The notes: generated by a model from the sequence alone, not told the origin. 53,557 bases of DNA from an uncultured Prevotellaceae bacterium (GCA_900320045.1 ONQT01000010.1:1-53557), one strand, 5' to 3'. Positions 25,948 through 35,360 are shown, numbered from the stretch's first letter. Numbers and translations: made by a program.

Positions 25948-28242
25948 TTACCCTTTGATAGCTTTCTTGACCTTGTCGACGTAGGCATCTATGCAGGCTA
26001 CGGCAACGATGTTCACCACGTCGCGGACGGAGGCGCCGAAGTCAACAAAGTGGATGGGCTTGTTCAATCCCATCTGGATGGGACCGATGATTTCCACGTC
26101 GGAGTTGAGCATCTGCAGCATCTTGTAGCTCGAGCGGGCTGAGGTAAGGTTGGGGAACACCAGCGTGTTGACATCTTTGCCCTTCAGACGGGTAAAGGGA
26201 TATTGCTCGTCGCGCAGCTCTCGATCCAAGGCGAAGCCAATCTGCATCTCACCATCAATGGGCAGGTCGGGATATCTTTCTTGCATATATTCTACGGCAT
26301 GCTTCACCTTGAAGGCACCGTCGCTCTGGCTGGAACCAAAGTTGGAATGGCTAATCATGGAGACGACGGGACTCTCATTGAAGAACTTTACGCTCTTGCT
26401 GGCCAGCTTGGCGATGTCGATGAGCGTTTCCGTATCAGGATTCTCGTTGACCAGCGTATCGGCGATATAGAGGGTGCCGCGGGTCGAGTTAATGATGTGC
26501 ATGGCACCGAAGTGCTTGTATTCCGGACGGATGCCGATCACTTCCTTGACGACCTTAACAGTATTTGAATACTTGGTATAAAGACCTGTGATGAACGCGT
26601 CAGCCTCGCCGGTCTCAACCATCATCATGCCAAAGTAGTTACGCTCGAACATCTTGTCGTTGGCTTCCTGGAAGGTGTAGCCCTCACGCTGGCGCTTCTT
26701 TGCCAGGAAATGGGCATAGCGCTCTCGGCGCTCCTGTTCAGAGGGATGACGCAGATTGACAATCTCCAATCCTTCGATATTCAAGTCCAATTCCTTGGCC
26801 AGTTTGCAAATAACCTCATCGTTACCCAGGAGGATTGGTTGGCAGATGCCTTCGGCCTTGGCCTGTACGGCGGCCTTAAGCATGGTGGGGTGTATGGCTT
26901 CGGCAAAGACCACACGCTGCGGATGAGCTGCGGCGGTAGAGTAGAGCTTTTGTGTCAGCTTGGTCTCTTGTCCCAACAATACGGAGAGTGAACGCTTGTA
27001 GGCGTCCCAGTCCTCAATGGGCTTGCGGGCTACACCGCTGTCGATGGCAGCCTTGGCAACAGCAGCCGACACCTCAGAGATGAGTCGTGGGTCGACAGGC
27101 TTCGGGATGAAGTAGTTGCGACCGAAGTGCAGGTTGTTAACCTTGTAAACGTCGTTTACCACGTCGGGAACGGGCTGTTTGGCCAGATCAGCAATGGCAT
27201 AGACGGCAGCTAGTTTCATCTCTTCGTTAATAGCAGTGGCATGAACATCCAACGCTCCGCGGAAGATGTAGGGGAAACCGATGACATTGTTAATCTGGTT
27301 GGGATAGTCTGTGCGTCCGGTAGACATCAGCACGTCGGGACGAGCCTCGGTGGCGTCCTCGTACGAGATTTCGGGTACGGGGTTGGCCAGTGCGAAGATA
27401 ATGGGGTCTTTGGCCATCGCCTTTACCATCTCCTTGGACAACACGTTACCCTTTGACAGACCCACAAAGACATCGGCACCGTTGATAGCCTCTTCAAGGG
27501 TTGTGATATCGGTTCGGCATGTGGCGAAGAACTTCTTCTGCTCGTTCAGATCGTTACGGTCGGCACGGATGACACCCTTAGAGTCCAACATGACGATGTT
27601 CTCCTTCTGGGCGCCAATGGCCATATAGAGCTTGGTACACGAAATGGCTGCGGCGCCAGCACCGTTGACCACAATTTTTACCTTCTTGATATCTTTGTTG
27701 ATGACCTCTAAGGCGTTTTTCAGACCAGCAGCCGAGATGATGGCCGTACCGTGCTGGTCGTCGTGCATCACGGGGATGTCGAGAGTACGCTTTAGACGTT
27801 CTTCGATATAGAAACATTCGGGAGCCTTGATGTCCTCGAGGTTGATGCCGCCAAAAGTGGGAGCTATGCGCTCTACGGCCTCGCAGAATTTCTCAGGGTC
27901 TTTCTCGTTGACTTCAATGTCGAACACGTCAATGCCGCCGTAAATCTTGAACAGCAGCCCCTTTCCCTCCATGACGGGCTTGCCGCTCATGGCACCAATG
28001 TCGCCCAGTCCCAGGACAGCGGTACCATTGGAGATGACGGCCACAAGGTTTCCCTTGTCCGTATATTTATAGGCGTCGTCAGGGTTCTGCTGAATTTCCA
28101 GACAGGGATAGGCAACACCTGGCGAATAGGCCAGTGACAGGTCTGTTTGTGTACGATAAGCCTTGGTGGGCTTGACTTCGATTTTACCGGGGCGTCCTGC
28201 CTCATGATACTGCAAGGCAGCTTCTTTGGATATCTTTACCAT
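25948..28242 (-). CDS. maeB: NADP-type malic enzyme with phosphotransacetylase-like C-domain
   Basis: A 764-aa MaeB-type protein. It converts malate to pyruvate and CO2 with NAD(P)H. The N-half has [45 protein letters not shown] and the nucleotide-binding [11 protein letters not shown]. From about residue 430 it is phosphotransacetylase-like ([25 protein letters not shown]), which in this family is regulatory rather than catalytic. The ATG at 28242 is preferred to 28284, because the upstream segment covers a -7 box. Confidence 0.93.
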   Translation of the reverse strand: MVKISKEAALQYHEAGRPGKIEVKPTKAYRTQTDLSLAYSPGVAYPCLEIQQNPDDAYKYTDKGNLVAVISNGTAVLGLGDIGAMSGKPVMEGKGLLFKIYGGIDVFDIEVNEKDPEKFCEAVERIAPTFGGINLEDIKAPECFYIEERLKRTLDIPVMHDDQHGTAIISAAGLKNALEVINKDIKKVKIVVNGAGAAAISCTKLYMAIGAQKENIVMLDSKGVIRADRNDLNEQKKFFATCRTDITTLEEAINGADVFVGLSKGNVLSKEMVKAMAKDPIIFALANPVPEISYEDATEARPDVLMSTGRTDYPNQINNVIGFPYIFRGALDVHATAINEEMKLAAVYAIADLAKQPVPDVVNDVYKVNNLHFGRNYFIPKPVDPRLISEVSAAVAKAAIDSGVARKPIEDWDAYKRSLSVLLGQETKLTQKLYSTAAAHPQRVVFAEAIHPTMLKAAVQAKAEGICQPILLGNDEVICKLAKELDLNIEGLEIVNLRHPSEQERRERYAHFLAKKRQREGYTFQEANDKMFERNYFGMMMVETGEADAFITGLYTKYSNTVKVVKEVIGIRPEYKHFGAMHIINSTRGTLYIADTLVNENPDTETLIDIAKLASKSVKFFNESPVVSMISHSNFGSSQSDGAFKVKHAVEYMQERYPDLPIDGEMQIGFALDRELRDEQYPFTRLKGKDVNTLVFPNLTSARSSYKMLQMLNSDVEIIGPIQMGLNKPIHFVDFGASVRDVVNIVAVACIDAYVDKVKKAIKG

Positions 28243-28273
28243 TTGATTTTGGGGTTTAGTTTGTTTTCTGCTA

Positions 28274-28281
28274 CAAAAGTA
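28274..28281 (-). promoter_or_regulatory. -7 box for malic enzyme
   Basis: The minus strand reads TACTTTTG, 31 nt before the ATG at 28242. No clear -33 TTTG. Confidence 0.6.
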
Positions 28282-28363
28282 CAAAAAACAGATGAAATAA
28301 CTTGCAGTTTTTCATTTTTTAAGTGTTCTTACCCCTCAAATAGTTAGATAAGTCAATTGTCGC

Positions 28364-29257
28364 TTACACTTTGAAGCGGATATAGGCACGATCGTCGAAG
28401 GAATTGAAGTCGGGGTGGAACGCCTTTGTGGCCTGAAAATCCGGGCCTATGTTCAAAGGGTCGTTGGCTCGTTGGTGTTGCAATGCCTGCTCGCTCTCAT
28501 TTAGCGTGGCGCAAAGGAAGGGATAGCCGTCGCTGGCCAGCACAACCTCCCAGGGTTGGAAGTCGAGCGGAATGATCCGGACGTGCTGTCTGGGAATGGG
28601 GAAACCGTCAATGACGCTATAGCCGATATTCTGTTGGCGCATGGTTTCCAGCATGCGTGGAATGATGACGGGGCGTGCAACGTCATTACGTAACAGGTCG
28701 TCCTGTGATATCCCCGTTGCCAAAAGACGTTTGACTTCCTTAGCACGCATGGCAGCCAGTTCAGCTTCGGCAGGTTTAGGATTGTCTAAGAGCGTGGAAT
28801 GAGGAGCGTCGAGTGCAGAGTGAGACGGGGGGAGTGACGAATGGGGAGTGATGAGGCCCTGACAGTCGCCCACCATCCAGATTTCCCTGCGCAGCCGACT
28901 GAAGATAATGGCCGAGCATGTCAGACGGTCTTCAGGATGCTCAGTCAATTGTGGCATCATAGACTCTTGGTAGCGTTTGCGGATGACTGCCGTTACCCCA
29001 CGAAGAAATGCCTCGCAGGTAGTCGTATTGTCCATGCGACGAATGTATTGTGAGACGAGCAACATGGCATATCGTCCGTTCGAACAGCCCCATACTCTGT
29101 CAAGCAACGCCCGAAGTGGTCGTTGGCGACTAAGCTGATACAGGCTCTTGCTGGTACTTCCGTCGATGACGGCCACGAAGTCACTTGTGACGACGATTCC
29201 GTCCTCGCTTTTCCCTTTGGGATTCTTCGCGACGAGGTTCTGTTCGATGATTTCCAT
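28364..29257 (-). CDS. PP2C-like phosphatase domain protein (297 aa)
   Basis: Four PP2C-type landmarks occur in order: KSEDG near residue 18, VAVIDGSTSK near 32 (like the FAVFDGHGG motif), MVGDCQG in the middle and VVLASDGYP near 255. This suggests a metal-dependent Ser/Thr phosphatase fold, possibly acting on a small protein set. No transmembrane part is visible. Between the GDCQ motif and the next helix is a Ser/Pro/His-rich stretch (HSSLPPSHSALDAPHSTLL) that looks like a junction repeat grown into the gene. The ATG at 29257 overlaps the YgiQ 3' end by 77 nt in another frame. Last of a six-gene run. Confidence 0.65.
   Translation of the reverse strand: MEIIEQNLVAKNPKGKSEDGIVVTSDFVAVIDGSTSKSLYQLSRQRPLRALLDRVWGCSNGRYAMLLVSQYIRRMDNTTTCEAFLRGVTAVIRKRYQESMMPQLTEHPEDRLTCSAIIFSRLRREIWMVGDCQGLITPHSSLPPSHSALDAPHSTLLDNPKPAEAELAAMRAKEVKRLLATGISQDDLLRNDVARPVIIPRMLETMRQQNIGYSVIDGFPIPRQHVRIIPLDFQPWEVVLASDGYPFLCATLNESEQALQHQRANDPLNIGPDFQATKAFHPDFNSFDDRAYIRFKV
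28787..28855. repeat. CACTC/CATTC word repeat inside the PP2C-like gene
   Basis: On the minus strand the bases repeat words such as CATCACTCC, CATTCGTCACTCC and CATTCCACGCTC. It encodes the Ser/His/Pro-rich insert after the GDCQ motif. It looks like a junction-type word repeat rather than folded-domain coding sequence. Confidence 0.5.
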
Positions 29258-31124
29258 AAGTGGAATGGGAGCTATGGGAATTGTGTGAACTATTGGAATT
29301 ACGGGAACCGTCTTTGTACCAGAAGAAGTAGTCGCGCTGAGCCAGTTTGTCTTTCTGCGAGTGGGCGGTATAGACCGGCTCCAGCGTGTAGGGGTCATAG
29401 CCAGTATAGAACATCTCGGTAGAGACGGTCATGGGCGTCGGCGTGAAGTCTTGTACCTGCTCCAGCTTATAACCCATCTTACGCGTAATCTGTGCCAGCT
29501 CCGCCATGTCGGCCTCAGTACAGCCGGGGTGGCTGGAGATGAAATAGGGGATAATCTGCTGGCGCAGGCCTTCCTGCTCGTTGATGCGGTCGAACTGGCG
29601 CTTGAAGTCGAAGAACTGCTGGAACGATGGTTTGCGCATCAGCATCAGTACGTGGTCGCTGGTGTGTTCTGGAGCAACCTTCAGTCGACCGCTAACATGG
29701 TGGGTGATGAGTTCGCGGGTATACTCCTGGGCGGCACGGTTAGCATGCTCGTCCTTACCTCTATATAATAAGAGGTCGTAGCGCACACCGCTGCCTATGA
29801 AACTCTTCTTGATACCGGGAAGGGCGTCGACGGCGTGATAGATGTCGAGCAGTTTGCTATGGTCGGTGTTGAGGTTAGGACAGACCTGCGGATGAATACA
29901 GCTGGGTCGTTTGCACTTCTCGCAGGCATTGAGGTTGCGACCGTGCATACCGTACATGTTGGCCGATGGTCCTCCGAGGTCACTTAGGTAGCCCTTGAAT
30001 CCCTCCATTTCCGTCACCTGGCGTACCTCGCGAAGAATGCTTTCCTTGGAGCGGCAGGCAATGAACTTGCCCTGATGGGCAGAGATGGTGCAGAAGGCAC
30101 AGCCGCCAAAACAACCGCGATGGATGTTGACGCTGAACTTGATCATCTCATAGGCCGGGATGCGCTTGCCCTTATATTTGGGGTGAGGCAGGCGAGTGTA
30201 GGGGAGGTCGAAGGAGGCGTCGAGCTCGGCTGTAGTCATGGGAGGGTACGGCGGGTTTACCACGACGGAGGGGCCCAACGGAGAGGGGGAACCCAACGGA
30301 AAACCGTTGGGAGTGGTGGCGGAAGAGGCAGAGGGAGCAACAGGGTGCTGAACGGTGGCGAGGGGCTGGATGAGGCGCTGGGCGTGCATCATGTTCGACT
30401 GCTCCTCGATGTGGCGGAAGTTCTCGGCCTGTAGGCGCTTGTTGTGAAGGCACTCCTCGTGGCTGTGGAGCACGATGTCCGTGTCGGAGGGGGTAATGGA
30501 AGAAGTGAGGTATACGGTCTGGGGGATGTCGCGGATTTCTCCGATGGCAAAACCATCGGACACACGACCAGCTAATTCCAAGATGGGCTTTTCTCCCATG
30601 CCGTAGATGAGCAGGTCGGCGGGGGCATCGCAGAGAATACTGGGACGCAGGCGGTCCTGCCAGTAGTCGTAATGTGTCAGACGTCGCAGCGAGGCCTCGA
30701 TGCCGCCTAACACGATGGGGACGTCGGGGTAGAGCTCGCGCAGGATTTTGGAGTAGACGATGGTCGGGTATTCAGGACGCAGGTCATGGCGACCGTCGGG
30801 ACTGTAGGCATCTTCAGAACGAAGGCGGCGGTTGGCCGTGTACTTGTTGACCATCGAGTCCATACAGCCAGGCGATATACCGAAGAAGAGGCGTGGACGC
30901 CCCAGTTTCTTGAAGTCGCGGTAGTCGCCGTGCCAGTCGGGTTGTGGGACGATGGCCACGCGATAGCCTGCAGCCTCGAGGGTTCGTCCGATGACAGCAG
31001 CGCCAAACGATGGATGGTCCACGTAGGCATCGGCTGAGAAGAGTATGACGTCTACCCAGTCCCATCCTCGCAGCTCAAGTTCTTTCTTGGTGGTCGGCAG
31101 GAAATCAGTCAACCTGTACTCCAT
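29181..31124 (-). CDS. ygiQ: YgiQ family radical SAM protein (647 aa)
   Basis: Radical SAM enzyme of unknown substrate. The start (FLPTTKKELELRGWD) and the cluster motif HRGCFGGCAFCTIS at about 334-347 (C-x3-C-x2-C) are typical, with VLGGIEASLRR before it and KVAPEHTSDHVL and QIIPYFISSHPGC after. Two parts differ from the family. An insert of about 35 residues rich in Pro/Ser/Ala lies just before PYTRLPHPKY. The C-terminus after FFWYKDG is Ser/Asn/His-rich then basic (NSNSSHNSHSSHS...RRHK), replacing the usual end. Both look like repeat-derived sequence. It overlaps the 108-aa gene upstream by 20 nt and the PP2C-like gene by 77 nt. Confidence 0.92.
   Translation of the reverse strand: MEYRLTDFLPTTKKELELRGWDWVDVILFSADAYVDHPSFGAAVIGRTLEAAGYRVAIVPQPDWHGDYRDFKKLGRPRLFFGISPGCMDSMVNKYTANRRLRSEDAYSPDGRHDLRPEYPTIVYSKILRELYPDVPIVLGGIEASLRRLTHYDYWQDRLRPSILCDAPADLLIYGMGEKPILELAGRVSDGFAIGEIRDIPQTVYLTSSITPSDTDIVLHSHEECLHNKRLQAENFRHIEEQSNMMHAQRLIQPLATVQHPVAPSASSATTPNGFPLGSPSPLGPSVVVNPPYPPMTTAELDASFDLPYTRLPHPKYKGKRIPAYEMIKFSVNIHRGCFGGCAFCTISAHQGKFIACRSKESILREVRQVTEMEGFKGYLSDLGGPSANMYGMHGRNLNACEKCKRPSCIHPQVCPNLNTDHSKLLDIYHAVDALPGIKKSFIGSGVRYDLLLYRGKDEHANRAAQEYTRELITHHVSGRLKVAPEHTSDHVLMLMRKPSFQQFFDFKRQFDRINEQEGLRQQIIPYFISSHPGCTEADMAELAQITRKMGYKLEQVQDFTPTPMTVSTEMFYTGYDPYTLEPVYTAHSQKDKLAQRDYFFWYKDGSRNSNSSHNSHSSHSTYGNHRTEPRREESQREKRGRNRRHK
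29256..29312. repeat. Word repeat at the ygiQ 3' end
   Basis: Words such as GGAATGGGAGCTATGGGAA and GGAATTACGGGAA recur across this stretch. It encodes the Ser/Asn/His tail of YgiQ and abuts the start of the PP2C-like gene. It resembles the GGGCTAAT/GGGCTTAT words at 42649-42721. Confidence 0.5.
30292..30311. repeat. Hairpin element inside the ygiQ insert
   Basis: CCCAACGG-AAAA-CCGTTGGG is a perfect 8-bp inverted repeat. It lies in the DNA encoding the Pro/Ser-rich insert of YgiQ, with GGAGAGGGGG and CCCAACGGAG fragments beside it. It looks like a REP-like palindrome captured in frame. Confidence 0.6.
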
Positions 31125-31431
31125 GCTTCTCGCCCTGTGCTCCGTTCTTCCAGTTGATGTATAGCAATACGAGCTGCTGCAGTCCGTAGGCCTTCATGTT
31201 GGCATGATAGATGACATCGAGGCAGAGGTCGAGCAGTCGCTTGTCCTTGCCGGCATCGGACTCCAGCATGGCGCGGATGTTGAATTTCAGTTTGTCGAGA
31301 ACCTGCTCGTCGACATATCCATTAGAGTCGATGAGGTCGCGGAAGAGCTGATAGTCATCGATGGTCTGCAGGTGGTCATCGCTAATTTCGATGCTGCGAG
31401 TACCGCTGGCGTTGCTTTGAATTTTATACAT
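31105..31431 (-). CDS. Conserved-looking helical protein (108 aa)
   Basis: Starts MYKIQSNASGTRSIEISDDH, then QTIDDYQLFRDLIDSNGYVDE and a helical body (KLKFNIRAMLES, LLDLCLDVIYHANMKAYGLQQ). No signal peptide, membrane segment or known motif. I do not recognise the family. The ATG at 31431 is preferred; the longer frame from 31545 runs into the amidase 3' end. It overlaps the YgiQ start by 20 nt, suggesting translational coupling. Real gene judged from operon packing and composition. Confidence 0.7.
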   Translation of the reverse strand: MYKIQSNASGTRSIEISDDHLQTIDDYQLFRDLIDSNGYVDEQVLDKLKFNIRAMLESDAGKDKRLLDLCLDVIYHANMKAYGLQQLVLLYINWKNGAQGEKHGVQVD

Positions 31432-31465
31432 AGTCAATGATTCTAAATGTTTGGTTCTTATTAAG

Positions 31466-34378
31466 TTATTGCAGCAAGAAACTGAGGATGCCTCGCATGA
31501 TGGCACCTTGCTTCTGCTTGTCCTGAATGCACTCGAAGGGAACACTCATGGCGAAGAGCCGGTAGTCATTGCCTTGATAGGCTACGGCTGCCGTATATCC
31601 GTCGGCATATTGCATGGCGGGGAAAGCCGGATGGACGGGCTGCAGCATGTCGGTGGCCGTTGCTGCATAGTGCTGCTCGTTGAGATCCTTGTGGTAAAGA
31701 AAAGTCGTACCCAGACCAGACAATTCGTTAGAGGTTGTCTGTGAGCGCCCTGCCGACTGGCATTTCAATACGCTGGCGAGGAACTGCCGTTCCTCTTCCG
31801 TCGCCATGTCGCTGGCCAGATAAGCTCCGCTGACGAAGAGTGCTCCGCCGATGGACGTATAGGCTTTCAGCACGTATTGCATGGAGGTGCTGATGGCCTT
31901 ATAGGGCTTGAGACTGTGGCCGTCGTTGCGTTCCAAACCCAACAACAGATCGATGGCGGCATATCCGCCCGGCAGTATCTTGTTGGTTTCCAATGCTTCG
32001 CTGGAACAGCTGACAATATTATATTGTTGTGCGGAAGCGATAGCCTCTGCGTGCGTCTTGACGTAGTTGAAGTCGTTGCCAGCTATCAGCATGCCTGTCA
32101 GGTCGGTACCGGTATAGCCCAGTCCGCCGTCTTCGATACCCATCTGCGAGCGTTTGAAGTTCAGCTGCCGACCCGCCCAACCGTAGGTAGGACCATAGGT
32201 AATTCCCGGATCGTCGTCGAGGTCGAAGCCCTGCTCGTCGACAGTATTGCGGATGGCCGGCGAGGAGAGTCTATGGAAGCCGTTGACAATGAGTATCGTC
32301 TTCTTGGCTTTCGGGTTATAGTAGGCTGATAGCACCTCAGAGGGGAAACTCTGTCCTCCGCGGTTGACGGCACAAACCTTAAAATGGTATAGCTGGTTGG
32401 GTTCCAGCTCCATCTCAAAGTCGGTCTTGGAACGGATATAGGTTCCGTTGTCGAAGTCTGCCTCGCCGATAGCAGTATAAAGGACGTAGCCTGTCGGCTG
32501 TGCGGTAGGTTCTTGAGGGTCCTGGACGGCATTCCAGCTGAGGCGGATTTCCGACTTGTTCTTGAATTCGATGCGGAAGTTGTCGGGTGCCAGCGGAGCG
32601 ACGATGCAGGGGCGTCCGTGCTGGTCGTTAACATAGCGCAGAATGGTCTTGTAGATAGAGCGTGCCAACGTAAAGCGGAAGTTGGGATCCTGTCCGTAGC
32701 GCATGTCGGGGAAGTTCTGGTGCGACATGGTCTCCAGGATAGCACTGGGCACCTCGGGAAGTCGTGTCTCTGAGTAGTTGCGGTCAAAGATTTCGCGTCG
32801 ATGCCATTGACCGTATTTGAATTTCAAATCCAATGTCTCGTTGCCGAGCAGGGCATCGGCGAAGTCGCGTGATGCCATGCGCGAGATGCCAGCGTTTAGC
32901 TTTCCTTCGTTGAACTTCGTGGTGCAGATAGACAATGCCCCGATGAGTCCCATTCCGTCCTTGGCATACCCTGCATCGCTATGGACTGCCAGCGACAGTT
33001 CGATGGGCACCTTGCGACCCTCGATGGTTGGCATGTAGCACGATCCTCCGCCCAACAGGTTGGTCATGAGTGAGCGGACATTGATGTCGTCGGCATAGTC
33101 GTCGGCACCATTCTTGCTGCTGTAGACAGAGTAGGGCATACCGGCCCATTGTGCCGAGTAGCGTGCCCCCTCCAGGGCTCGTGGCAGTCCGCTGACCTGT
33201 CCGAAGCGTTCGATGTTTCCCATGCCGCCTCCAAAGCGTACGGCATCGGTCGTCACCACGCCGTTATGGTCGCTCAAGTTGCTGACGGTGACGCGGTTGA
33301 AGGCATTATAGCCCTTGTCGAAGTCGAATGTGCCGAGATATACCCACGTCGAACCGCCCATCTGCTGGTTGACGTGGAACTGGGTACACTCGCCCTTGTG
33401 CCAAACGGTATACAGAGCGTCGTCAATGCTGGAGGGTAGAGTCTGATAGCTGACATATACCGCATAGCGTCCGGCCTCTGGAAAGTAGGGCTGGTAGTTG
33501 GCTTCGGTGTAATGCGACTTGCTGCTGGTGGTTTTGACCATGCGTGCGGTGCCGGCCTCAAAGGGGTTCTCGCCGTCGTGATAGACACCGTCGTGACGGG
33601 CAAAACCGCGCTGGATGGCCTTCTGCCACTTGTGGCGCCCGTTGGCTTCCATGTAGTTCTGCCGCGGGTTGTCGTTGTCGACGATGACCTCTGCCTTCTG
33701 CCAGTCGCGTTCGCGAGGTGTGAAGACATAGGCTCCAGCCTGTTCCAGCATGGGGATGAGGTAGGGGATGACGATGGTTTGCGTGAAGAGATCCTCGGTG
33801 GTACCGAAGAGGTGCGGACGCTGGAATCGCCAGTAGCCTCTGCCCTGATCGTAGTATCGTCCGTGGCTGGCCCAGAGCGACAAGTGGCGGTTCTGGAGTC
33901 CGTGTGTGAAGTTGACGGGGGTAGAGATGTTCTTCACCCATGGCTCACCATTGTACTCAATGTCTCCCCAGAGGCGCGACTTGTCGGCGTGCTTCGACAG
34001 GCGGTTCGGTATCAGCTCGTCGATGGTCATGCCGTTGGTGATGACCGTTATCTGGTAGTCTCTGTATACTTTGGGAACCTCGCCCTTGATTTTCTTGTAG
34101 ATGGCCTCTGTTGTCTCGGGGGTGAACTCCTGTGCGGCAAAGAACTCGTCGGCCGTGATGGTTAGCGTCTTGGCGGCATTATTCAGATCATAGCTCACCA
34201 TGCGGGGCTGTTGGCGGAGCTTGGCACCCTTGGCCTTGTATTTGGCAAAATATTCCCTGAGTCGTTCGTTCAGTTTAGCTTCGTCTTTGGCTGTCTGGGC
34301 AGATAGCGGTAATACTGTAAGAAGAAATAAAAATACGACGAGTGCGCTTCTCGTTATGTTGGTCTGTGTGTTGATCAT
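31466..34378 (-). CDS. Secreted N-acetylmuramoyl-alanine amidase-like protein with golvesin-like and FnIII domains
   Basis: A 970-aa exported protein (signal ending LPLSAQ). An amidase_3-like fold is split across the chain: HLSLWASHGRYYDQG and IPYLIPMLEQAGAYVFTPRERD at the front, and ELSLAVHSDAGYAKDG further on, followed by a LPEVPSAILETMSHQNFPDM segment. Between them is a beta-sandwich region (GRYAVYVSYQTLP...GSTWVYLGTFDFDKG) like the golvesin/xanthan-lyase CBM domain. An FnIII-like unit (FRIEFKNKSEIRLSWNAV) follows. Bacteroidota relatives are often labelled xanthan lyase, but the amidase motifs argue for peptidoglycan cutting (inference). It lies 4 nt from the acyltransferase gene. Confidence 0.78.
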   Translation of the reverse strand: MINTQTNITRSALVVFLFLLTVLPLSAQTAKDEAKLNERLREYFAKYKAKGAKLRQQPRMVSYDLNNAAKTLTITADEFFAAQEFTPETTEAIYKKIKGEVPKVYRDYQITVITNGMTIDELIPNRLSKHADKSRLWGDIEYNGEPWVKNISTPVNFTHGLQNRHLSLWASHGRYYDQGRGYWRFQRPHLFGTTEDLFTQTIVIPYLIPMLEQAGAYVFTPRERDWQKAEVIVDNDNPRQNYMEANGRHKWQKAIQRGFARHDGVYHDGENPFEAGTARMVKTTSSKSHYTEANYQPYFPEAGRYAVYVSYQTLPSSIDDALYTVWHKGECTQFHVNQQMGGSTWVYLGTFDFDKGYNAFNRVTVSNLSDHNGVVTTDAVRFGGGMGNIERFGQVSGLPRALEGARYSAQWAGMPYSVYSSKNGADDYADDINVRSLMTNLLGGGSCYMPTIEGRKVPIELSLAVHSDAGYAKDGMGLIGALSICTTKFNEGKLNAGISRMASRDFADALLGNETLDLKFKYGQWHRREIFDRNYSETRLPEVPSAILETMSHQNFPDMRYGQDPNFRFTLARSIYKTILRYVNDQHGRPCIVAPLAPDNFRIEFKNKSEIRLSWNAVQDPQEPTAQPTGYVLYTAIGEADFDNGTYIRSKTDFEMELEPNQLYHFKVCAVNRGGQSFPSEVLSAYYNPKAKKTILIVNGFHRLSSPAIRNTVDEQGFDLDDDPGITYGPTYGWAGRQLNFKRSQMGIEDGGLGYTGTDLTGMLIAGNDFNYVKTHAEAIASAQQYNIVSCSSEALETNKILPGGYAAIDLLLGLERNDGHSLKPYKAISTSMQYVLKAYTSIGGALFVSGAYLASDMATEEERQFLASVLKCQSAGRSQTTSNELSGLGTTFLYHKDLNEQHYAATATDMLQPVHPAFPAMQYADGYTAAVAYQGNDYRLFAMSVPFECIQDKQKQGAIMRGILSFLLQ

Positions 34379-34382
34379 GGCG

Positions 34383-34943
34383 TTATACTTCTCCTATGGT
34401 AAAGTTCTCGGGGTGTTTGCCTTTGAAGTTCTTGAAATACATCTTGATGTCGCGCATCTGAGCCTCGACGTCACCATTGGGGATGATGGTCTTGGTACAT
34501 TCGATGAGTTTCCGCTCATAGTCGACACCATATAATAATATAGGTATACCGGCCTTTTGAGCGATGAAGTAGAAGCCTTTCTTCCACTCGGGATTGGGTG
34601 AGCGGGTTCCTTCCGGCGTGATGCACAACTGGAAGACGGGCAACTGCTCGGCTGTCGCTGCAAGATTGTCGGTCATGCTGGTATGCTTAGAACGCCAGAC
34701 GGGTATGCCGCCCATGCGCCGGAAGATAGGTCCGAGCGGCCAGAAGAACCATTCCTTCTTCATGAGGAAGTTGCTCTTCATGCCCCGGCTACGGCTGTAT
34801 AGCTGGCCTATCAGGAAGTCCCAGTTGCTGGTGTGCGGTGCCAGGCAGATAATGTACTTGTCGGGATGTGGTTCGGTGATGTTGGCTGTCCATCCCATGC
34901 GTTTGTATAGCAGCCAACTGCAGAATGATTGTAACATACTCAA
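34383..34943 (-). CDS. 1-acyl-glycerol-3-phosphate acyltransferase-like protein (186 aa)
   Basis: PlsC-superfamily acyltransferase. The catalytic H-x4-D appears in APHTSNWDFLIG, with GGIPVWRSKHT and CITPEGTRS (the PEGTRS motif) following. Transfers an acyl chain to a lysolipid at the membrane. Short for PlsC but normal for this small Bacteroidota subgroup. The first ATG at 34943 and the third codon are both possible starts. Tightly packed between the 87-aa and amidase genes. Confidence 0.85.
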   Translation of the reverse strand: MSMLQSFCSWLLYKRMGWTANITEPHPDKYIICLAPHTSNWDFLIGQLYSRSRGMKSNFLMKKEWFFWPLGPIFRRMGGIPVWRSKHTSMTDNLAATAEQLPVFQLCITPEGTRSPNPEWKKGFYFIAQKAGIPILLYGVDYERKLIECTKTIIPNGDVEAQMRDIKMYFKNFKGKHPENFTIGEV

Positions 34944-34963
34944 GTCTGTGTGGGCGTGTCGGT

Positions 34964-35227
34964 TTACAGGTTGTTGAGCTGGTCAATGATGTCGTTGGCC
35001 TGTGCAACGAAGTCGTCTCTCAGTTTCTTGTAGTATTGCTTGGCGGGCATGCCGGGTTCCGGGTGAGAGATGCGGCAGATGAAGTCGGCTCTCGTTTTCA
35101 GGGTGCTGTAGAGTAGGGCGTGGGCTCCGTCGTGGTTATGGCCATACAGGGAAGCTGCCAGACACTCGGCAAAAATCTCCTCGCAAATGAGGTTAATGGT
35201 TCTTTTCAGGGTTCTTTTGTTCGTCAT
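34964..35227 (-). CDS. Small helical protein (87 aa)
   Basis: Sequence begins MTNKRTLKRTINLICEEIFA; mostly helical, with two Cys, YGHNHDGAHALLYS in the middle and an acidic QANDIIDQLNNL end. No membrane segment or known motif. It is first in the six-gene run behind a -7 box and an unusually good AGGAGG ribosome site 8 nt before the ATG, which strongly supports the start. Similar proteins seem widespread in Bacteroidales, but I know no function. Confidence 0.75.
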   Translation of the reverse strand: MTNKRTLKRTINLICEEIFAECLAASLYGHNHDGAHALLYSTLKTRADFICRISHPEPGMPAKQYYKKLRDDFVAQANDIIDQLNNL

Positions 35228-35235
35228 AAATTTGT

Positions 35236-35241
35236 CCTCCT
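35236..35241 (-). promoter_or_regulatory. Strong Shine-Dalgarno site
   Basis: The minus strand reads AGGAGG with 8 nt to the ATG at 35227. Such sites are rare in Bacteroidota and none of the other starts examined here has one as good. It fixes the start of the 87-aa gene. Confidence 0.7.
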
Positions 35242-35267
35242 ATTATATATTGTTTAATTTCAATGGT

Positions 35268-35275
35268 CAAAGATA
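35268..35275 (-). promoter_or_regulatory. -7 box for the six-gene minus run
   Basis: The minus strand reads TATCTTTG, 40 nt before the 87-aa gene. No TTTG is found at -33 spacing. It would drive 87-aa gene, acyltransferase, amidase, 108-aa gene, ygiQ and PP2C-like gene. Confidence 0.65.
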
Positions 35276-35360
35276 CGCATTTTTTTTGAGATGGCATAGC
35301 TTTTAGTACAAAAAAAATATTAAAAAGCGTGATTTCTTTCCGTTTCTCACACAAAATGAT

